Shown piece after piece: positions 11,026-26,000 of a DNA stretch of 64,000 bases. Both the position numbers and the translations under genes were made by a program. Location of the stretch: the NCBI GenBank assembly GCA_949130485.1, contig OX422189.1, positions 4,214,720 through 4,278,719 of the forward strand. Direction: 5' to 3'. The notes beneath the pieces are model-generated. The model was not told where the DNA came from. It saw only the letters and a list, made by a program, of their open reading frames with translations, and ran no database searches. The stretch comes from Agelas oroides (Eukaryota > Porifera > Demospongiae > Agelasida > Agelasidae). The number at the start of each line of letters is the position of its first letter. Position 1 is the stretch's first letter.

Positions 11026-14000
11026 TATAGGCCTCTTTATGTGCCTGGAAAAGATCGGGGAAGCAATTTTCACTTGTGTGGTCGTACTGTAGAGCTCGTA
11101 CAGGCCTGTTTATGTGCCGGGAAAGATCGAGAAATCAGTTTTCACCTCTGTGGAGGCCAAGTGAAGATTGTATAGGCCTGTTTATGTGCCTGAAAAGATC
11201 GAGGAAGCAGTTTTCACCTGTCTGGTTGCACTGTAGAGCTCGTATAGGCCAGTTTATGTCCCGGGAAAGATCGAGAAAACAGTTTTCACCTCTGTAGTGA
11301 TCTTGTAACGCTCGCATAAGCTTGTTTATGTGCCAGGAACGATCGATAAAGCAGTTTTCACCTCTGTGCACGTCCTGTGAAGCTCGTGTAGGCCTTTCTA
11401 TGCGCCAGTAAAGATCGACAAAGTAGGTTTTTGTCACTGTGGAAGTCTTGTGAAGCTCGCATAGGCCTCTTTATGTGCCGTGAAAGATCAACGAAGTAGT
11501 GGAAGTCCTGTGAAGATCGCATAAGCCTATATATGTACCGGGAAAGATCGAGAAAGCAGTTTTCACCTCTGTGCAAGTCCTGTGAAGCTCGCACAGGCCT
11601 GTTTATGTGCCGGGAACGATCGAGAAAGCAGTTTTCACCTCAGCGGAAGTCCTGTGAAGCTCGTATAGGCCTGTTTATGTGCCTGGAAAGGTCGAGGAAG
11701 AAGTTTTCACCAGTGAGGTGGTACAGTAGAGCTCGTATAGGTCTGTTTATGTCCCGGGCAAGATGAAAAAAGCAGTTTTAACCTCTGTGGTGGTATTGTG
11801 AAGCTCGCATAAGCCTGTGTATGTGCCGGGAAAGATCGAGAAAGCAGTTTTCACCTGTCTGCAGGTCCTGTGAAACTCGTATAGACCTGTGTACCCGCCA
11901 GGCTGTGAAGCTCCTATAGGCCTCTTTAAGGGCCTGGAAAGATCGGGGAAGCAGTTTTCACTTGTGTGGTGGTACTGTAGAGCTCGTACAGGCCTGTTTA
12001 TGTGCCGGGAAAGATCGAGAAAGCAGTTTTCACCTCTGTGGAGGCCCAGTGAAGATTGTATAGGCCTGTTAATGTGCCTGGAAAGATCGAAGAAGCAGTT
12101 TTCACCTGTCTGGTAGCACTGTACAGCTCGTATAGGCCTGTTTAAGTCCCGGGAAAGATCGAGAAAGCAGTTTTCACCTCTGTGGTGATCTTGTAACGCT
12201 CGCAAAAGCCTGTGTATGTGCCGGGAAAGGTCGATAAAGCAGTTTTCACCTCTGTGCACGTCCTGTGAAGCTCGTATAGGCCTTTCTATGCGCCAGTAAA
12301 GATCGAGAAAGTAGGTTTTTGTCACTGTGGAAGTCTTGTTAAGCTCGTATAGGCCTCTTTAAGAGCCTGGAAAGATCGGGGAAGCAGTTTTCAACTATGT
12401 GGTGGTACTGAAGAGCTCGTATAGGCCTGTTTCTATCTCAGGAAAGATCGAGAGAGCAGTCTTCACCTCTGTGGAGGTCCTGTGAAGCTCGTATGGGCTT
12501 GTTTATGTGCCGGGAACGATCGAGAAAGCAGTTTTCACCTCTGTGCAGTCCTGTGAAGCTCGTACAGGCCTGTTTATGTGCCGGGAACGATCCAGAAAGC
12601 AGTTTTCACCTCTGTGGAAGTCCTGCGAAGCTCGTATAGACCTGTTTATATGCCGGGAACGATCGAGAAAACAGTTTTCACCACTGTGATGGTCTTGTGA
12701 AGCTCGTATAGGCCTGTTTATGTGCCGGGAACGATAGAGAAAGCAGTTTGCACCTCTGTGGAGTTCCTGTGAAGCTGGTATAGGCCTGTTTATGTGCCGG
12801 GAACGATCGAGAAAGCAGTTTTAACCTCTGTGGCGGTTCTGTGAAGCACGTATAGCCCAGTTTATGTGCCGGGAAGGAGCGAGGAATCAGTTTTCACCCC
12901 TGTTGAAGTCCAATCAATCTCGTATAGGCCTGTTTATGTGCCCAGAACGATCGAGAAATCAGCTTTCACCTCTGTGGTGGCCCTGTGAAGCTTGTATAGG
13001 TCTGTTTCTGTGCCTTGAAAGATCTAGAAAGCAGTTTTCACCTCTGTGGTTGTCTTGTGAAGCTCGCATAAGCCTGTGTATGTGCCTGGAAAGATCGTGA
13101 AAGCAGTTTTTAACCTTGTGTGGTCCTGTGAAGCTCGTGTAGTCCTGTTTATGCTCCGGGAAAGATCGACGAAGTAGTTTCTGTCTCTGTGGAAGCCTTG
13201 AGAAGTTCGTATAGGCCGGTTTATGTGCAGGGAACGATGGAGAAAGTAGTTTTCACCTCAGTGGAGGTCCTGTGAAGCTCATATAGGCCAGTTTAAGTGC
13301 CGGGAAAGGTCGACAAAGTGGTTTTTGTCACTGTAGAAGTCCGGTAATGCACGTTAGGCCTGTTTAAGTGCAGGGAACGCTCGAGAATGCAGTTTTAACC
13401 ACTGTGGCCGTTCTGTGAAACATGTATAGGCCTGTTTATGTGCCAGGAAAGATCGAGAAAGCAGTTTTCACATCTGTGGAGGTCCTGTGAAGCTCGTATT
13501 GGGCTGTTTATGTGCCTGGACCGATCGAGAAAGCAGTTTTAACCTCTGTGACGGTTCTGTGAAGCACGTATAGGCCTGTTTATGAGCAGAGAACGATGGA
13601 GAAAGAAGTTTTCACCTCTGTGGAGGTCCTGTGAAGCTCGTATTGGGCTGTTTATGTGCCTGGAACGATCGAGAAAGCAGTTTTAACCTCGGTGACGGTT
13701 CAGTGAAGCACGTATAGGCCTCTTTATGTGCAGTGAACGATGGAGAAAGCAGTTTTAACCTCTGTGGAGGTCCTGTGAAGCTCGTATAGGCATGTTTAAG
13801 TGCCAAGAATGATCGATAAAGTAGTTTTCGTCACTGTGGAAGTCCTGCCGTATAGGTCTGTTTATGTGTCGGGAAAGATCGAGAAAACAGTTTTCACCTC
13901 TGTGGTGGTCTTGTGTACCTCGCATCAACCTGTGTATGTGCCGGGAAAGATCGAGGAAGCAGTTTTCACCCCTATGTGGTGGTACTGTAGAGCTCGTATT

Positions 14001-17000
14001 GGCCTGTTTATGTGCCTGGAAAGATCGACAAAGTAGTTTTCGTCACTGTGGAAGTCCTGTGAAGCTCGTATAGGCCTGTTTTAATGCCGGGAAAGATCGA
14101 GAAAGCAGTTTTCACCACTGTGGTGGCCCGGTGAAGCTTGTATAGGTCTGTTTATGTGCCTGGAAAGATCGAGGAAGCAGTTTTCACCTGTGTGGTGGTA
14201 CTGTAGAGCTCGTATAGGCCAGTTTATGTCCCGGGAAAGATCGAGAATACTGTTTTCATCTCTATGGTGGTCTTGTGAAGCTCGCATAAGCCTGTGTATG
14301 TGCTGGGATAGATCGAGAAAGCAGTTTTCACCTCTGTGCTGGTCCTTTGAAGCTCGTACTAGCCTGTTTATGTGCGGGGAACGATCGAGAAAGCAGTTTT
14401 CACCTCTGTGGAGGTCCTGTGAAGCTCGTATCTGCCTGTTTAAGTGCCGGGAAAGATCGAGAAAGTAGTTTTCGTCACTGTGGAATTCCTGTGAAGCTCG
14501 TGTAGTCCTTTTTATGTGCCGGGAAAGATCGATAAAGTAGTTTTCGTCACTTTGGAAGTCCTGTGATGCTTGTATAGGCTTGTTTATGTCCCGGGAAAGA
14601 TCAACAAAGTAGTTTTCACCTCTGGTTAGGCCCAGTGAAACTTCTATTGGCCTGTTTATGTACCTAAAAAATCGAGGAAGCAATTTTCACCTGTTTGGTG
14701 GTACAGTAGCGCTCGTATAGGTCTGTTTATGTCCCAGGAAATATCGAGAAAACAGTTTTCACCTCTGTGATAGTCTTGTGATGCTCGCATAAGCCTGTGT
14801 ATGTGCCGGTAAAGATCGAGAAAGCAGTTTTCACCTCTGTGCAGGTCCTGTGAAGCTCGTATAGGCCTGTTTATGTGCCGGGAACGATCGAGAAAGCAGT
14901 TTTAACCTGTTTGGCAGTTCTGTGAAGCACGTATAGGATTGTTTATGTGAAGGGAACGATGGAGAATGCAGTTTTCACATTTGTGGAGGTCCTGTGAAGC
15001 TCATATATAGGTATGTTTAAGTTCCGGGCAAGGTTGACAAATTGGTTTTCGTCACTGTGGAAGTCCCGTGAAGCTCGTGTAGGCCTGTTTATGTGCTGGG
15101 AAAGATCAACAAAGTAGTTTTCGTCGCTGTGGAAGTCCTGTGAAGCTTGTGTAGACCTGGTTATGTCTCGGGAAGGAAAGAGAAATCAGTTTTCACCCCT
15201 GGTTGAAGTCCAATGAATCTCGTATAGGCGTGTTTATGTGCCGGGAACAATCGACAAAGTAGTTTCTGTCACTGTGGAAGTCCTGTGAAGCACGTATAGG
15301 CCTGTTTAAGTGCCGGTAAAGAACGAGAAATCAATTTTCACCCCTGTTGAAGTCCTATGAAGCTCATATAGGCCTGTTTATGTGCCGAGAAAGATCGGGA
15401 AAGCAGTTTTCACCTCTATGGTGGTCTTGTGAAGCTCGCATAAGCCAGAGTATGTTCTGGGAAAGATCAAGAAAGCAGTTTTCACACCTATATGGTCCTG
15501 TGAAGATCATATAGGCCTCTTTAAGTGCCGGGAAAGATGGACAAAGTAGTTTTCGTCACTGTGGAAGTCCTGTGAAGTTCGTATAGGACTGTTTATTTGC
15601 CGGGAAGGATGAAGAAAGCAGTTTTCACCTCTGTGGAGGTCCTGTGAAGCTCGTGTAGGCCTGTTTATGTGCCGGGAACGATCGAGAAAGCAGTTTTAAC
15701 CTCTGTGGCGGTTCTGTGAAGCACGTATAGGCCTGTTTATGTGCCGGGAAGGAACGAGAAAGCAGTTTACACTCCTGTTGAAGTCCAATGAATCTCGTAT
15801 AGGCCTGTTTATGTGCCGAGAATGATCGAGAAATCAGCTTTCACCTCTGTGGAGGCCCTGTGAAGCTTGTATAGGCCTGTTTCAATGCCTTGAAAGATCT
15901 AGGAAGCAGTTTTAACATCTGTGGTTGTCTTGTGAAGCTCGCATAAGCCTATGTATGTGCCTGAAAAGATCGAGAAAGCAGTTTTCAACCTTGTGTGGTC
16001 CTGTCAAACCCGTATAGTCCTGTTTATGTGCCGGGAAAGATCGGCAAAGTAGTTTTTCTCACTGTGGAAGTCTTGTGAAGCTCGTATAGGCCTCTTTAAG
16101 TGCCTATAAAGATCGGGGAAGCAGTTTTCACCTGTGTGGAGGTCCTGTGAAGCTCGTATAGGCCTGTTTATGCGCCGGGAATGATCGAGAAAGCAGTTTT
16201 CATCAATTGGTAAGTCCTGTGAAGCTCGTGTAGCCCTGTTTATTTTCCGGTAAAATCAACAAAGTAGTGGAAGTCCTGTGAAACTCGCATAAGCATGTGT
16301 ATGTGCCCGAAAGATCGAAAAACCAATTTTCACCTCTGTGCAGGTCCTGTGAAGCTCGTACAGGCCTGTTTATTTGCCGGAAGGAACGAGAAATCAGTTT
16401 GCACTCCTGTTGAGGTCCAATAATTCTCGTATAGGCCTGTTTATGTGCCGAGAACGAACGAAAAATCAGCTTTCACCTCTCTGGAAGCCTGGTAAATCTT
16501 GTATTGGTCTGTTTCTATGCCTTGAAAGATCTAGGAAGCAGTTTTCACATCTGTGGTTGTCTTGTGAAGCTCGCATAAGCCTGTGTATATGCCTGGAAAG
16601 ATCGAGAAAGCAGTTTTCAACCTTGTGTGGTCCTGTGAAGCTCGTATAGGCCTGTTTATGTGCTGGGAAAGATCGACAAAGTTGTTTCTGTCACTGTGGA
16701 AGCCTTGTGAAGTTCGTATAGGCCTGTTGATGTACAGGGAACGAGGGAGAAAGTTGTTTTCACCTCTGTGGAAGTCCTGTGAAGCTCGTATAGGCCAGTT
16801 TATGTGCCGGGAAAAGTCGAAAAGTAGTTTTTGTCACTGTGAAAGTCCGGTAATGCTCGTATAAACCTGTTTAAGTGCAGGGAACCAACGAGGAAGCAGT
16901 TTTAACCTCTGTGCGGATCTGTGAACCACGTATAGGCTTGTTTATGTCCCGTGAAATATCGAGAAAGCAGTTTTCACCCCTGTGGAGGTCCTGTGAAGTT

Positions 17001-20000
17001 CGTATAGGGCTGTTTATATGCCGTGAACGATCGAGAAAGCAGTTTTCATCACTGGGGAAGACCTGTGAAGCTCGTATAGGCCTGTATATGTGCCGTGAAA
17101 GATCAACACAGTAGTGGAAGTCCTGTGAAGCTCGCATAAGCCTATGTATGTGCAGGGAAAGATCGAGAAAGAAGTTTTCACCTCTGTGCAGGTCTTGTGA
17201 AGCGCTTATAGGCTTGTTTATGAGCCGGGAAGGAATGAGAAAGCAGTTTTTTCCCCTGTTATAGTCCAATGAATCTCGTATAGGCCTGTTTATGTGCCGA
17301 AAACAATCGATAAATTAGCTTTCACCTCTGTGGATGACCTGTGAAGCTTGTATAGGCCTGTTTATGTGCCTTGAAAGATCGAGGAAGAAGTTTTCACCTC
17401 TGTGGTTGTCTTGTGAAGCTCGTATAGGCCTGTTTATATGCCGGGAGCGATCGAGAAAGCAGTTTTAACCTGTTTGGCAGTTCTGTGAAGCACGTATAGG
17501 CCTGTTTATGTGAACGGAACGATGGAGAATGCAGTTTTCACATCTGTGGAGGTCCTTTGCAGATCGTGTAGGCAAGTTTATGTTCCGGGAAAGATCGACA
17601 AAGTAGTTTTCGTCACTGTGGAAGTCCTGTGAAGCTCTTGTAGGCCTGTTGATGTGACAGGAAAGATCGACAAAGTACTTTTCGTCACTGTGGAAGTCTT
17701 GTAAAGCTCGTATAGACCTGTTTATGTCCCGGGAAGGAAAGAGAAATCAGTTTTCACCCCTGGTTGAAGTCCAATGAATCTCGTATAGGCGTGTTTATGT
17801 GCCGGGAACGATCGACAAAGTAGTTTCTGTCACTGCGGAAGTCCTGTGAAGTTCGTATAGGATAGTTTATGTGCCGTAAGTCAACGAGAAAGCAGTTTTC
17901 ACCTCTGTGGTGGGCTTGTGAAACTCGCATAAGCATGTGTAGATGCCGGGAAAGAATGAGAAAGCAGTTTTCACCTCTTTGGAGGCCCCGTGAAGCTTGT
18001 ATAGTCCTGTTTCAGTGCCTTTAAAGATCGAGGAAGAAGTTTTCACCTCTGTGGTGGTCTTGTGAAGCTCGCATAAGCCAGAGTATGTTCTGGGAAAGAT
18101 CGAGAAAGCAGTTTTCACTCCTATGTGGTCCTGTGAAGCTCATATAGTCCTCTTTAAGTGCCGGGAAAGATGGACAAAGTAGTTTTCGTCACTGTGGAGG
18201 TCATGTGAAGCTCGTATAGGACTGTTTATGTGACGGGAAAGATCGAGAAAGCAGTTATAACCTCTGTGGCGGTTCTGTGAAGCACGTATAGGCCTGTTTA
18301 TGTGCCGGCAAGGAACGAGAAAGCAGTTTTCACCCCTGTTGAAGTCCAATGAATCTCGTATAGGCCTGTTTATGTGCCGAGAACGAACGAGAAATCAGCT
18401 TTCACCTCTGTGGAGGCCCTGTGAAGCTTGTATAGGCCTGTTTCTATGCCTTTAAAGATCTAGGAATCAGTTTTCACATCTGTGGTTGTCTTGTGAAGCT
18501 CGCATAAGCCTGTGTATGTGCCTGGAAAGATCAAGAAAGCAGTTTTCAACCTTGTGTTGTACTGTGAAGCTCGTATAGTCCTGTTTATGTGACGGGAAAT
18601 TTCGGCAAAGTAGTTTTTGTCACGGTGGAAGTCTTGTGAAGCTCGTATAGGCCTCTTTAAGGGCCTGGAGAGATCGAGGAAGCAGTTTTCACCTGTGTGG
18701 TGGTACTGAAGAGCTTGTATAGTCCGGTTTATGTCCCGGGAAAGATCGAGATAGCAGTTTTCACTTCTTTGGAGGTCCTGTGAAACTCGTATAGGCCCGT
18801 TTATGGCCTGGGAATGATCGAGAAAGCAGTTTTCACCTCTGTGGCGGTTCTGTGAAGCACGTATAGGCCTGTTTATGTGCCGGGAAGGAACGAGAAAGCA
18901 GTTTTCACCTCTGTTGAAGTCCAATGAATCTCGTATAGGCCTGTTTATGTGCCGAGAACGATCGAGAAATCAGCTTTCACCTCTGTGGAGGCCCTGTGAA
19001 GCTTGTATAGGCCTGTTTCTGTATCTTGAAAGATCTAGAAAGCAGTTTACACCTCTGTGGTTGTCTTGTGAAGCTCGCATAAGCCTGTGTATGTGCCTGG
19101 AACGATCGAGAAAGCAGTTTTCAACCTTTTGTGGTCCTGTGAAGCTCGTATAGGCCGGTTTATGTGCCGGGAAAGATCGACAAATTAGTTTCTGTCACAG
19201 TGGAAGCCTTGTGAAGTTCGTATAGGCCTGTTGATGTGCAGGGAACGACGGAGAAAGTAGTTTTCAACTCTGTGGAAGTCCTGTGAAGCTCGAATAGGCC
19301 AGTTTAGGTGCCGGGAACCACCGAGAAAGCAGTTTTAACCTCTGTGGCGGATCTGTGAACCACGTATAGGCTTGTTTATGTCCCGTGAAAGATCGAGAAA
19401 GCAGTTTTCACCTCTGTGGAGGTCCTGGGAAGCTCGTATAGGGCTGTTTATATGCCGTGAACGATCGAGAAAGCAGTTTTCATCACTGTGGAAGCCTTGT
19501 GAAATTCGTGTAGGCCTGTTGATGTGCAGGGAACGACGGAGAAAGTAGTTTTCACCTCTGTGGAAGTCCTGTTAAGCTCGAATAGGCCAGTTTAAGTGCC
19601 GGGAACCATCGAGGAAGCAGTTTTAACTTCTGTGGCGGATCTGTGAACCACGTATACGCTTGTTTATGTCCCGTGAAAGATCGAGAAAGCAGTTTTCACC
19701 TCTGTGGAGGTCCTGTGAAGTTCTTATAGGGCTGTTTATATGCCGTGAACGATCGAGAAAGCAGTTTTCATCACTGGGTAAGTCCTGTGAAGCTCGTATA
19801 GGCTTTTTATATGTGCCGGGAAAGATCAACAGAGTAGTGGAAGTCCTGTGAAGCTCGCATAAACCTATGTATGTCCAGGGAAAGATCGAGAAAGCAGTTT
19901 TCACCTCTGTGCAGGTCTTGTGAAGCTCGTACAGGCCTGTATATATGCCGGGAACGATCGAGAAAGCAGTTTTCACCTCTGTGGAAGTCCTGTGAAGCTC

Positions 20001-23000
20001 GTCTAGGCTTGTTTATGTGCCGGGAACGATCGAGAAAGCAGTTTTAACCTCTGTGGCGGTTTGTGAAACACGTATAAGCCTGTTTATGTGCCGGGAAGGA
20101 ACGAGAAAGCAGTTTTCACCCCTGTTAAAGTCCAATGAATCTCGTATAGGCCTGTTTATGTGCCGAAAACCATCGATAAATCAGCTTTCACCTCTGTGGA
20201 TGCCCTGTGAAGCTTGTATAGGCCTGTTTATATGCCTTGAAAGATCGATGAAGCAGTTTTCACCTCGGTGGTTGTCTTGTGAAGCTCGCATAAGCCTGTG
20301 TATGTGCCTGGAAAGATCGAGACAGCAGTTTTTGTCACTGTGGAAGTCTTGTGAAGCTCGTATAGGCCTCTATAAGTTCCTGGAAAGATCCGGGAAGCAG
20401 TTTTCACCTGTGTGGTGGTACTGAAGAGCTCGTATAGTCCTGTTTACGTGCAGGGAACGATCGAGAAAGCAGTTTTAACCTCTGTGGAGGCCCTGTGAAG
20501 CTTGTATAGGCCTGTGTATATGCCTGGAAAGATCGAGATAGCAGTTTACACCTCTGTGGATGTCCTGTGAAGCTCGTATAGGCTTGTTTATGTGCCGGGA
20601 ACGATCGAGAAAGCAGTTTTCATCACTGGGGTAGTCCTGTGAAGCTCGTATAGGCCTGTTTATGTGCCGGTAAAGATCAACAAAGTAGTGGAAGTCCTGT
20701 GAAGCTCGCATAAGCCAGTGTATGTAACGGGAAAGATCGAAAAGGCAGTTTTCACCTCTGTGAAGGTCCTGTGAAGCTCGTACAGGCCTGTTTATGTGCC
20801 GGGAAAATCGAGAAAGCAGTTTTCACTTATGTGGAGGTCCTGGGATGCTCGTATAGGCCTGTTTATGTGCCGGGACGGAACGAGAAAGCAGTTTTCACCC
20901 CTGTTAAAGTCCAATGAATCTCGTTTAGGCCTGTTTATGTGCCTAAAACGATCGATAAATCAGCTTTCACCTCTGTGGATGCCCTGTGAAGCTTGTATAG
21001 GCCTGTTTATATGCCTTGAAAGATCGAGGAAGCTGTTTTCACCTCTGTGGTTGTCTTGTGAAGCTTGCATAAGCCTGTGTATGTGCCTGGAAAGATCGAG
21101 ACAGCAGTTTTTGTCACAGTGGAAGTCTTGTGAAGCTCGTATAGGCCTCTTTAAGTTACTGGAAAGATCGGGGAGGCAGTTTTCACCTGTGTGGTGGTAC
21201 TGAAGAGCTCGTATAGTCCTGTTTAAGTGCAGGGAACGATCGAGAAAGCAGTTTTAACCTCTGTGGAGGCCCTGTGAAGCATGTATAGGCCTGTGTATGT
21301 GCCTGGAACGATCGAGATAGCAGTTTTCACCTCTGTGGATGTCCTGTGAAGCTCGTATAGGCCTGTTTATGTGCCGGTAAAGATCAACAAAGTAGTGGAA
21401 GTCCTGTGAAGCTCGCATAAGCCAGTGTATGTGCCGGGAAAATCGAAAAAGCAGTTTTCACCTCTGCGAAGGTCCTGTGAAGCTCGTACAGGCCTGTTTA
21501 TGTGCCGGGAAAGATCGAGAAAGCAGTTTTCACTTATGTAGAGCTCCTGTGAAGCTCGTATAGGCCTGTTTATGTGCCGGGAAGGGACGAGAAATCAGTT
21601 TTCACCCCTGTTGAAGTCCAATGAATCTCGTATAGGCCTGTTTATGTGCCGAGAACGATCGAGAAATAAACTTTCACCTCTGTGGAGGCCTGGTGCAGCT
21701 TCTATATGGCCAGTTTCTGTGCCTTGAAAGATCTAGGAAGCTCTTTTCACCTCTGTGGTTGTCTTGTGAAGCTCGCATAAGCCTGTGTATGTGCCTGGAG
21801 AGTTCGAGAAAGCAGTTTTCAACCTTGTGTGGTCCTGTGAGGCTCGTATAGACCGGTTTATGTGCCTGGAAAGATCGACAAAGTAGTTTCTGTCACTGTG
21901 GAAGCCTTATGGAGTTCGTATAGGCCATGTTTATGTGCAGGGAACGATGGAGAAAGTAGTTTTAACCTCTGTGGAAGTCCTGTGAAGCTCGTATAGGCCA
22001 GTTTAAGTGCCGGGAAAGATCGAGAAAACAGTTTTCATCTCTGAGGTGGTCTTGTGAGGCTCCCATAAGCCTGTGTATGTGCTGGGAAAGATCGTGAAAG
22101 CAGTTTTCACCACTGTGCAGGTCCTGTGAATCTCGTACAGGCCTGTTTATGTGCCGGGAAAGATCGAGATAGCAGTTTTCACCCCTGTGGAAGTCCTGTG
22201 AAGCTCGTATAGGCCTGTTTATATGCCGGGAAGGACCGAGAAAGCAGTTTTAACCCCTGTGGCTGTTCTGTGAAGCACGTATAGGCCTGTGTATGTACCA
22301 GGATAGAACGAGAGATCAGTTTTCACCCCTGTTGAAGTCCTGTGAAGCTCGTATAAGCCTGTTTATGTGTCGAGAACGATCGAGAAAGCAGCCTGTTTAT
22401 GTGCCTGGAAAGATCGAGAAAGCAGTTTTCATCTCTGTGGTGGTCTTGTGAAGCTCGCATAAGCCTGTGTATGTGCTGGGAAAGCTCGAGAAAGTAGTTT
22501 TCACCCCTGTCTGGTCCTGTGAAGCTCATATAGTCCTGTTTATGTGCTGGGAAAGATCTACCAAGTAGTTTCTGTCATTGTGGAAGTCTTGTGAAGCTCG
22601 CATAGGCCTGTTTAAGTGCCGGGAAAGATCGACAAAGTAGTTTTCGTCACTGTGGAAGTCCTCTGAAGCTCGTATAGGCCTGTTTATGTCCTGGAAACGA
22701 TCGAGAAAGCAATTTTCACCTCAGTGGCGGTTCTGTGAAGCACATATAGTCCTGTTTATGTGCCGTGAAAGATCGAGAAAGCAGGTTTCACGTCTGTGCA
22801 GGACCAGTGAAGCTTGTATAGGCCTGTTTATGTGCCTGGAAAGATCGAGGAAGCAGTTTTCACCAGTGTGGTGGTACTGTAGAGTTCGTATAGGCCTGTT
22901 TATGTCCCGGGAAAGATCGAGAAAAGAGTTTTCACCACAGTGGTGATCTTGTGAAGCTCGCATAAGCCTGTGTATGTGTCTGGAAAGATCGAGAAAGCAG

Positions 23001-26000
23001 TTTTCAACCTTGTGTGGTCCTGTGTAGCTCGTATAGGCCTGTTTATGTTCCGGAAATGAACGACAAAGTAGTTTCTGTCACTGTGGAAGCCTTGTGAAAT
23101 TCATATAGGCCTGTTTATGTCCCGGGAAAGATCGACAAAGCAGTTTTCACCTCTGTGGAGGCCCAGTGATGCTTGCATAGGCTTGTTTATGTGCCGTGAA
23201 GGAGCGAGAAATCAGTTTTCACCCCTGTTGAAGTCCAATGAATCTCGTATAGGCCTGTTTATGTGCCGAGAACGATCGAGAAATCAGCTTTCACCTCTGT
23301 GGAGGCCCTGTGAAGCTTGTATAGGCCTGTTTCTGTCCCTTGAAAGATCTAGGAAGCAGTTTTAAAATCTGTTGTTGTCTAGTGAAGCTCGCATAAGCCT
23401 GTGTATGTGCCTGGAAAGATTGAGAAAGCAGTTTTCAACCTTGTATGGTGGTCCTGTGAGGCTCGTATAGACCAGTTTAAGTGCCGGGAAAAGTCGACAA
23501 AGTATTTTTTGTCACTGTGGAAGTCCGGTAATGCCCGTATAGGCCTCTTTAAGTGCAGGGAACGATCGAGAAAGAAGTTTTAACCACTGTGGTGGTACTG
23601 TGAAGCACGTACAGGCCTGTTTATGTGCAGGGAGAGATCGAGAAAGCAGTTTTCACCCCCGTGGAGGCCCAGTGAATCTTGTACAGGCCTGTTTATGTGC
23701 CTGGAAAGATCGAGGAAGCAGTTTTCACCTGTGTGGTGGTACTGCAGTTCTCTTATAAGCCTGTTTATGTCCCGGGAACGATCGAGAAAACAGTTTTCAC
23801 CTCTGCGGTGCTCTTGTGAAGCTCGCAAAAGCCTGTGTATGTGCCGGAAAAGATCGAGAAAGCAGTTTTCACCTCTGTGGATGTCCTGTGAATCTCGTAT
23901 AGGCCTGTTTACGCTCCGTGAAAGAGCGAGAAAGCAGTTTTAACCTCTGTGGCGGTTCTGGGAAACAAGTATAGTCCTGTTTATTTGCATGGAAAGATCG
24001 AGGAAGCAGTTTTCTAGTGTGTGGTGGAACTGTAGAGCTCGTATAGGCCTGTTTATGTGCCGGGAAAGATCAAGAGTGCAGTTTTTAACTGTGTGATGGT
24101 CTTGTGAAGCTCGCAAAGGCCTGTATATGTGCCGGGAAAGATTGAGAGAGCAGTTTTCACCTCTGTGCAAGTCCTGCGAAACTCGTACAGGCCTGTTTAT
24201 GTGCCCGGAATGATCTAGAAAGCAGTTTTCACATCTGTGGAGGTCCTGTGAAGCTCGTATAGGCCTGTTTATGTGCCGGGAAGGAACGAGAAATCAGTTT
24301 TCACCTCTGTTGAAGTCCAATGAGACTCGTATAGGCCTGTTTATGTTCCGAGAACGATCGAGAAATCAGCTTTCACCTCAGTGGAGGCCCTGTGAAGCTT
24401 GTATAGGCATGTTTCTGTGCTTTGAAAGATCTAGGAAGCAGTTTTCACCTCTGTGGTGGTCTTGTGAAGCTCGCATAAGCCTGTATTATGTGCCGGGAAA
24501 GATCGACAAAGTAGTTTTCGTCACTGTGCAAGTGCTGTTGAGCTCGTATAGGCCTGTTTATCTCCCGGGAAAGATTGAGAAAGCAGTTTTCAGCTATGTG
24601 GAGATCTTGTGAAGCTCGCAAAAGCCTGTGTAGGTGCCGGGAAACTCGAGAAAGCAGTTTTCATCTCAGTGCAGGTCCTGTGAAGCTCGTATAGGCCTGT
24701 TTATGTGCCGGGAAAGATCGACAAAGTAGTTTTTCTCACTGGGGAAGTCCTGTGAAGCTCGCATAAGCCTGTTCATGTGCAGGGAAAGAACGACAAAGCA
24801 GTTTTCACCTCTGTGGTGGTCTTGTGAAGCTCGCATATGCCTGTGTATGTGCCGGGAAAGATCGAGCAAACAGTTTTCACATCTGTGGTGGTCTTGCGAA
24901 GCTCGCATAAGCCTGTGTATGTGCCGGGAAAGATCGAGAAAGCAGTTTTGACCTCTGTGCAGGTCCTGTGAAGCTCGTGTAGGCACGTTTATGTGCCGGG
25001 AAAGATCGAGAAAGCAGTTTTCACCTCTGTGGTGGTCTTGTGAAGCTCGCGTAAGCCTGTGTATGTGCCGGGAAAGATCGAGAAAGCAGTTTTCACCTCT
25101 GTGGCGGTTCTGTGAAGCACGTGTAGGCCTGTTTATGTGCCAGGAAAGTACGACAAATCAGTTTTCACCCCTGATGAAGTTATATGAAGCTAGTATAGGC
25201 CTGCTTTTGTGCCGAGAACTATCAAGAAAGCAGTCTTCACCTCAGAGCAGGTCCTGTGAAGCTCGTATAGGCCTGTTTATTTGACGGGAAAGAACGAGAA
25301 ATCAGTTTTGACTCCTGTTGAAGTCGAATGAAGCTAGTGTACGCCTCTTTATGTGCCGAGAACGATTGAGGAAGCAGTTTTCACCTCTGTTGTGGTCTTG
25401 TAAAGCTCGCATAAGCCTGTGTATGTGCCGGGAATGATCGAGAAAGCAATTTCCACCTCTGTGCAGGTCCTGTGAAGCTCGTAGTGGCCTGTTTATGTGC
25501 CGGGAAAGATCGACAAAGTGGTTTTTGTCACTGTTGAAGTCCTGTGAAGTTTGTAAAGGCCTGTTTGAGTGCAGGGAACGATGGAGAAAGCAGTTTTCAC
25601 CTCTGTGGAGGACCTGTGAAGTTTGTATAGGCCTGTTTATGTACCTGGAAAGATCGAGAAAGCAGTTTTCACCTCAGTGCAGGTCCTGTGAAGCTCGTAT
25701 AAGCCTCTTTATGTGCCGGGAACGATCGAGGAAGCAGTTTTCACCTCTGTGGTGGTCTTGTGAAGCCCGCATAAGCCTGTGTACGTGCCGGGAAAGATCG
25801 AGAAAACAGTTTTCACATCTGTGGTGGACTTGTGAAGCTCGCATAAGCCAGTGTATGTGACGGGAAAGATAGAAACAGCAGTTCTCACTACTGTGCAGGT
25901 CCTGTGATGCTCATATAGGCCTGTTTATGTGTAGGTTACGATCGAGAAAGCAGTTTAAACCTCTGTGACGGTTCTGTAAAGCACGTGTAGGCCTGTTTAT

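Noticed and set aside
14081-14683. 200-residue minus-strand ORF in the satellite
   Set aside because: It is eight monomers read through in the open frame. The same frame is broken in most other stretches, and there is no start context, splice structure or non-repeat domain.
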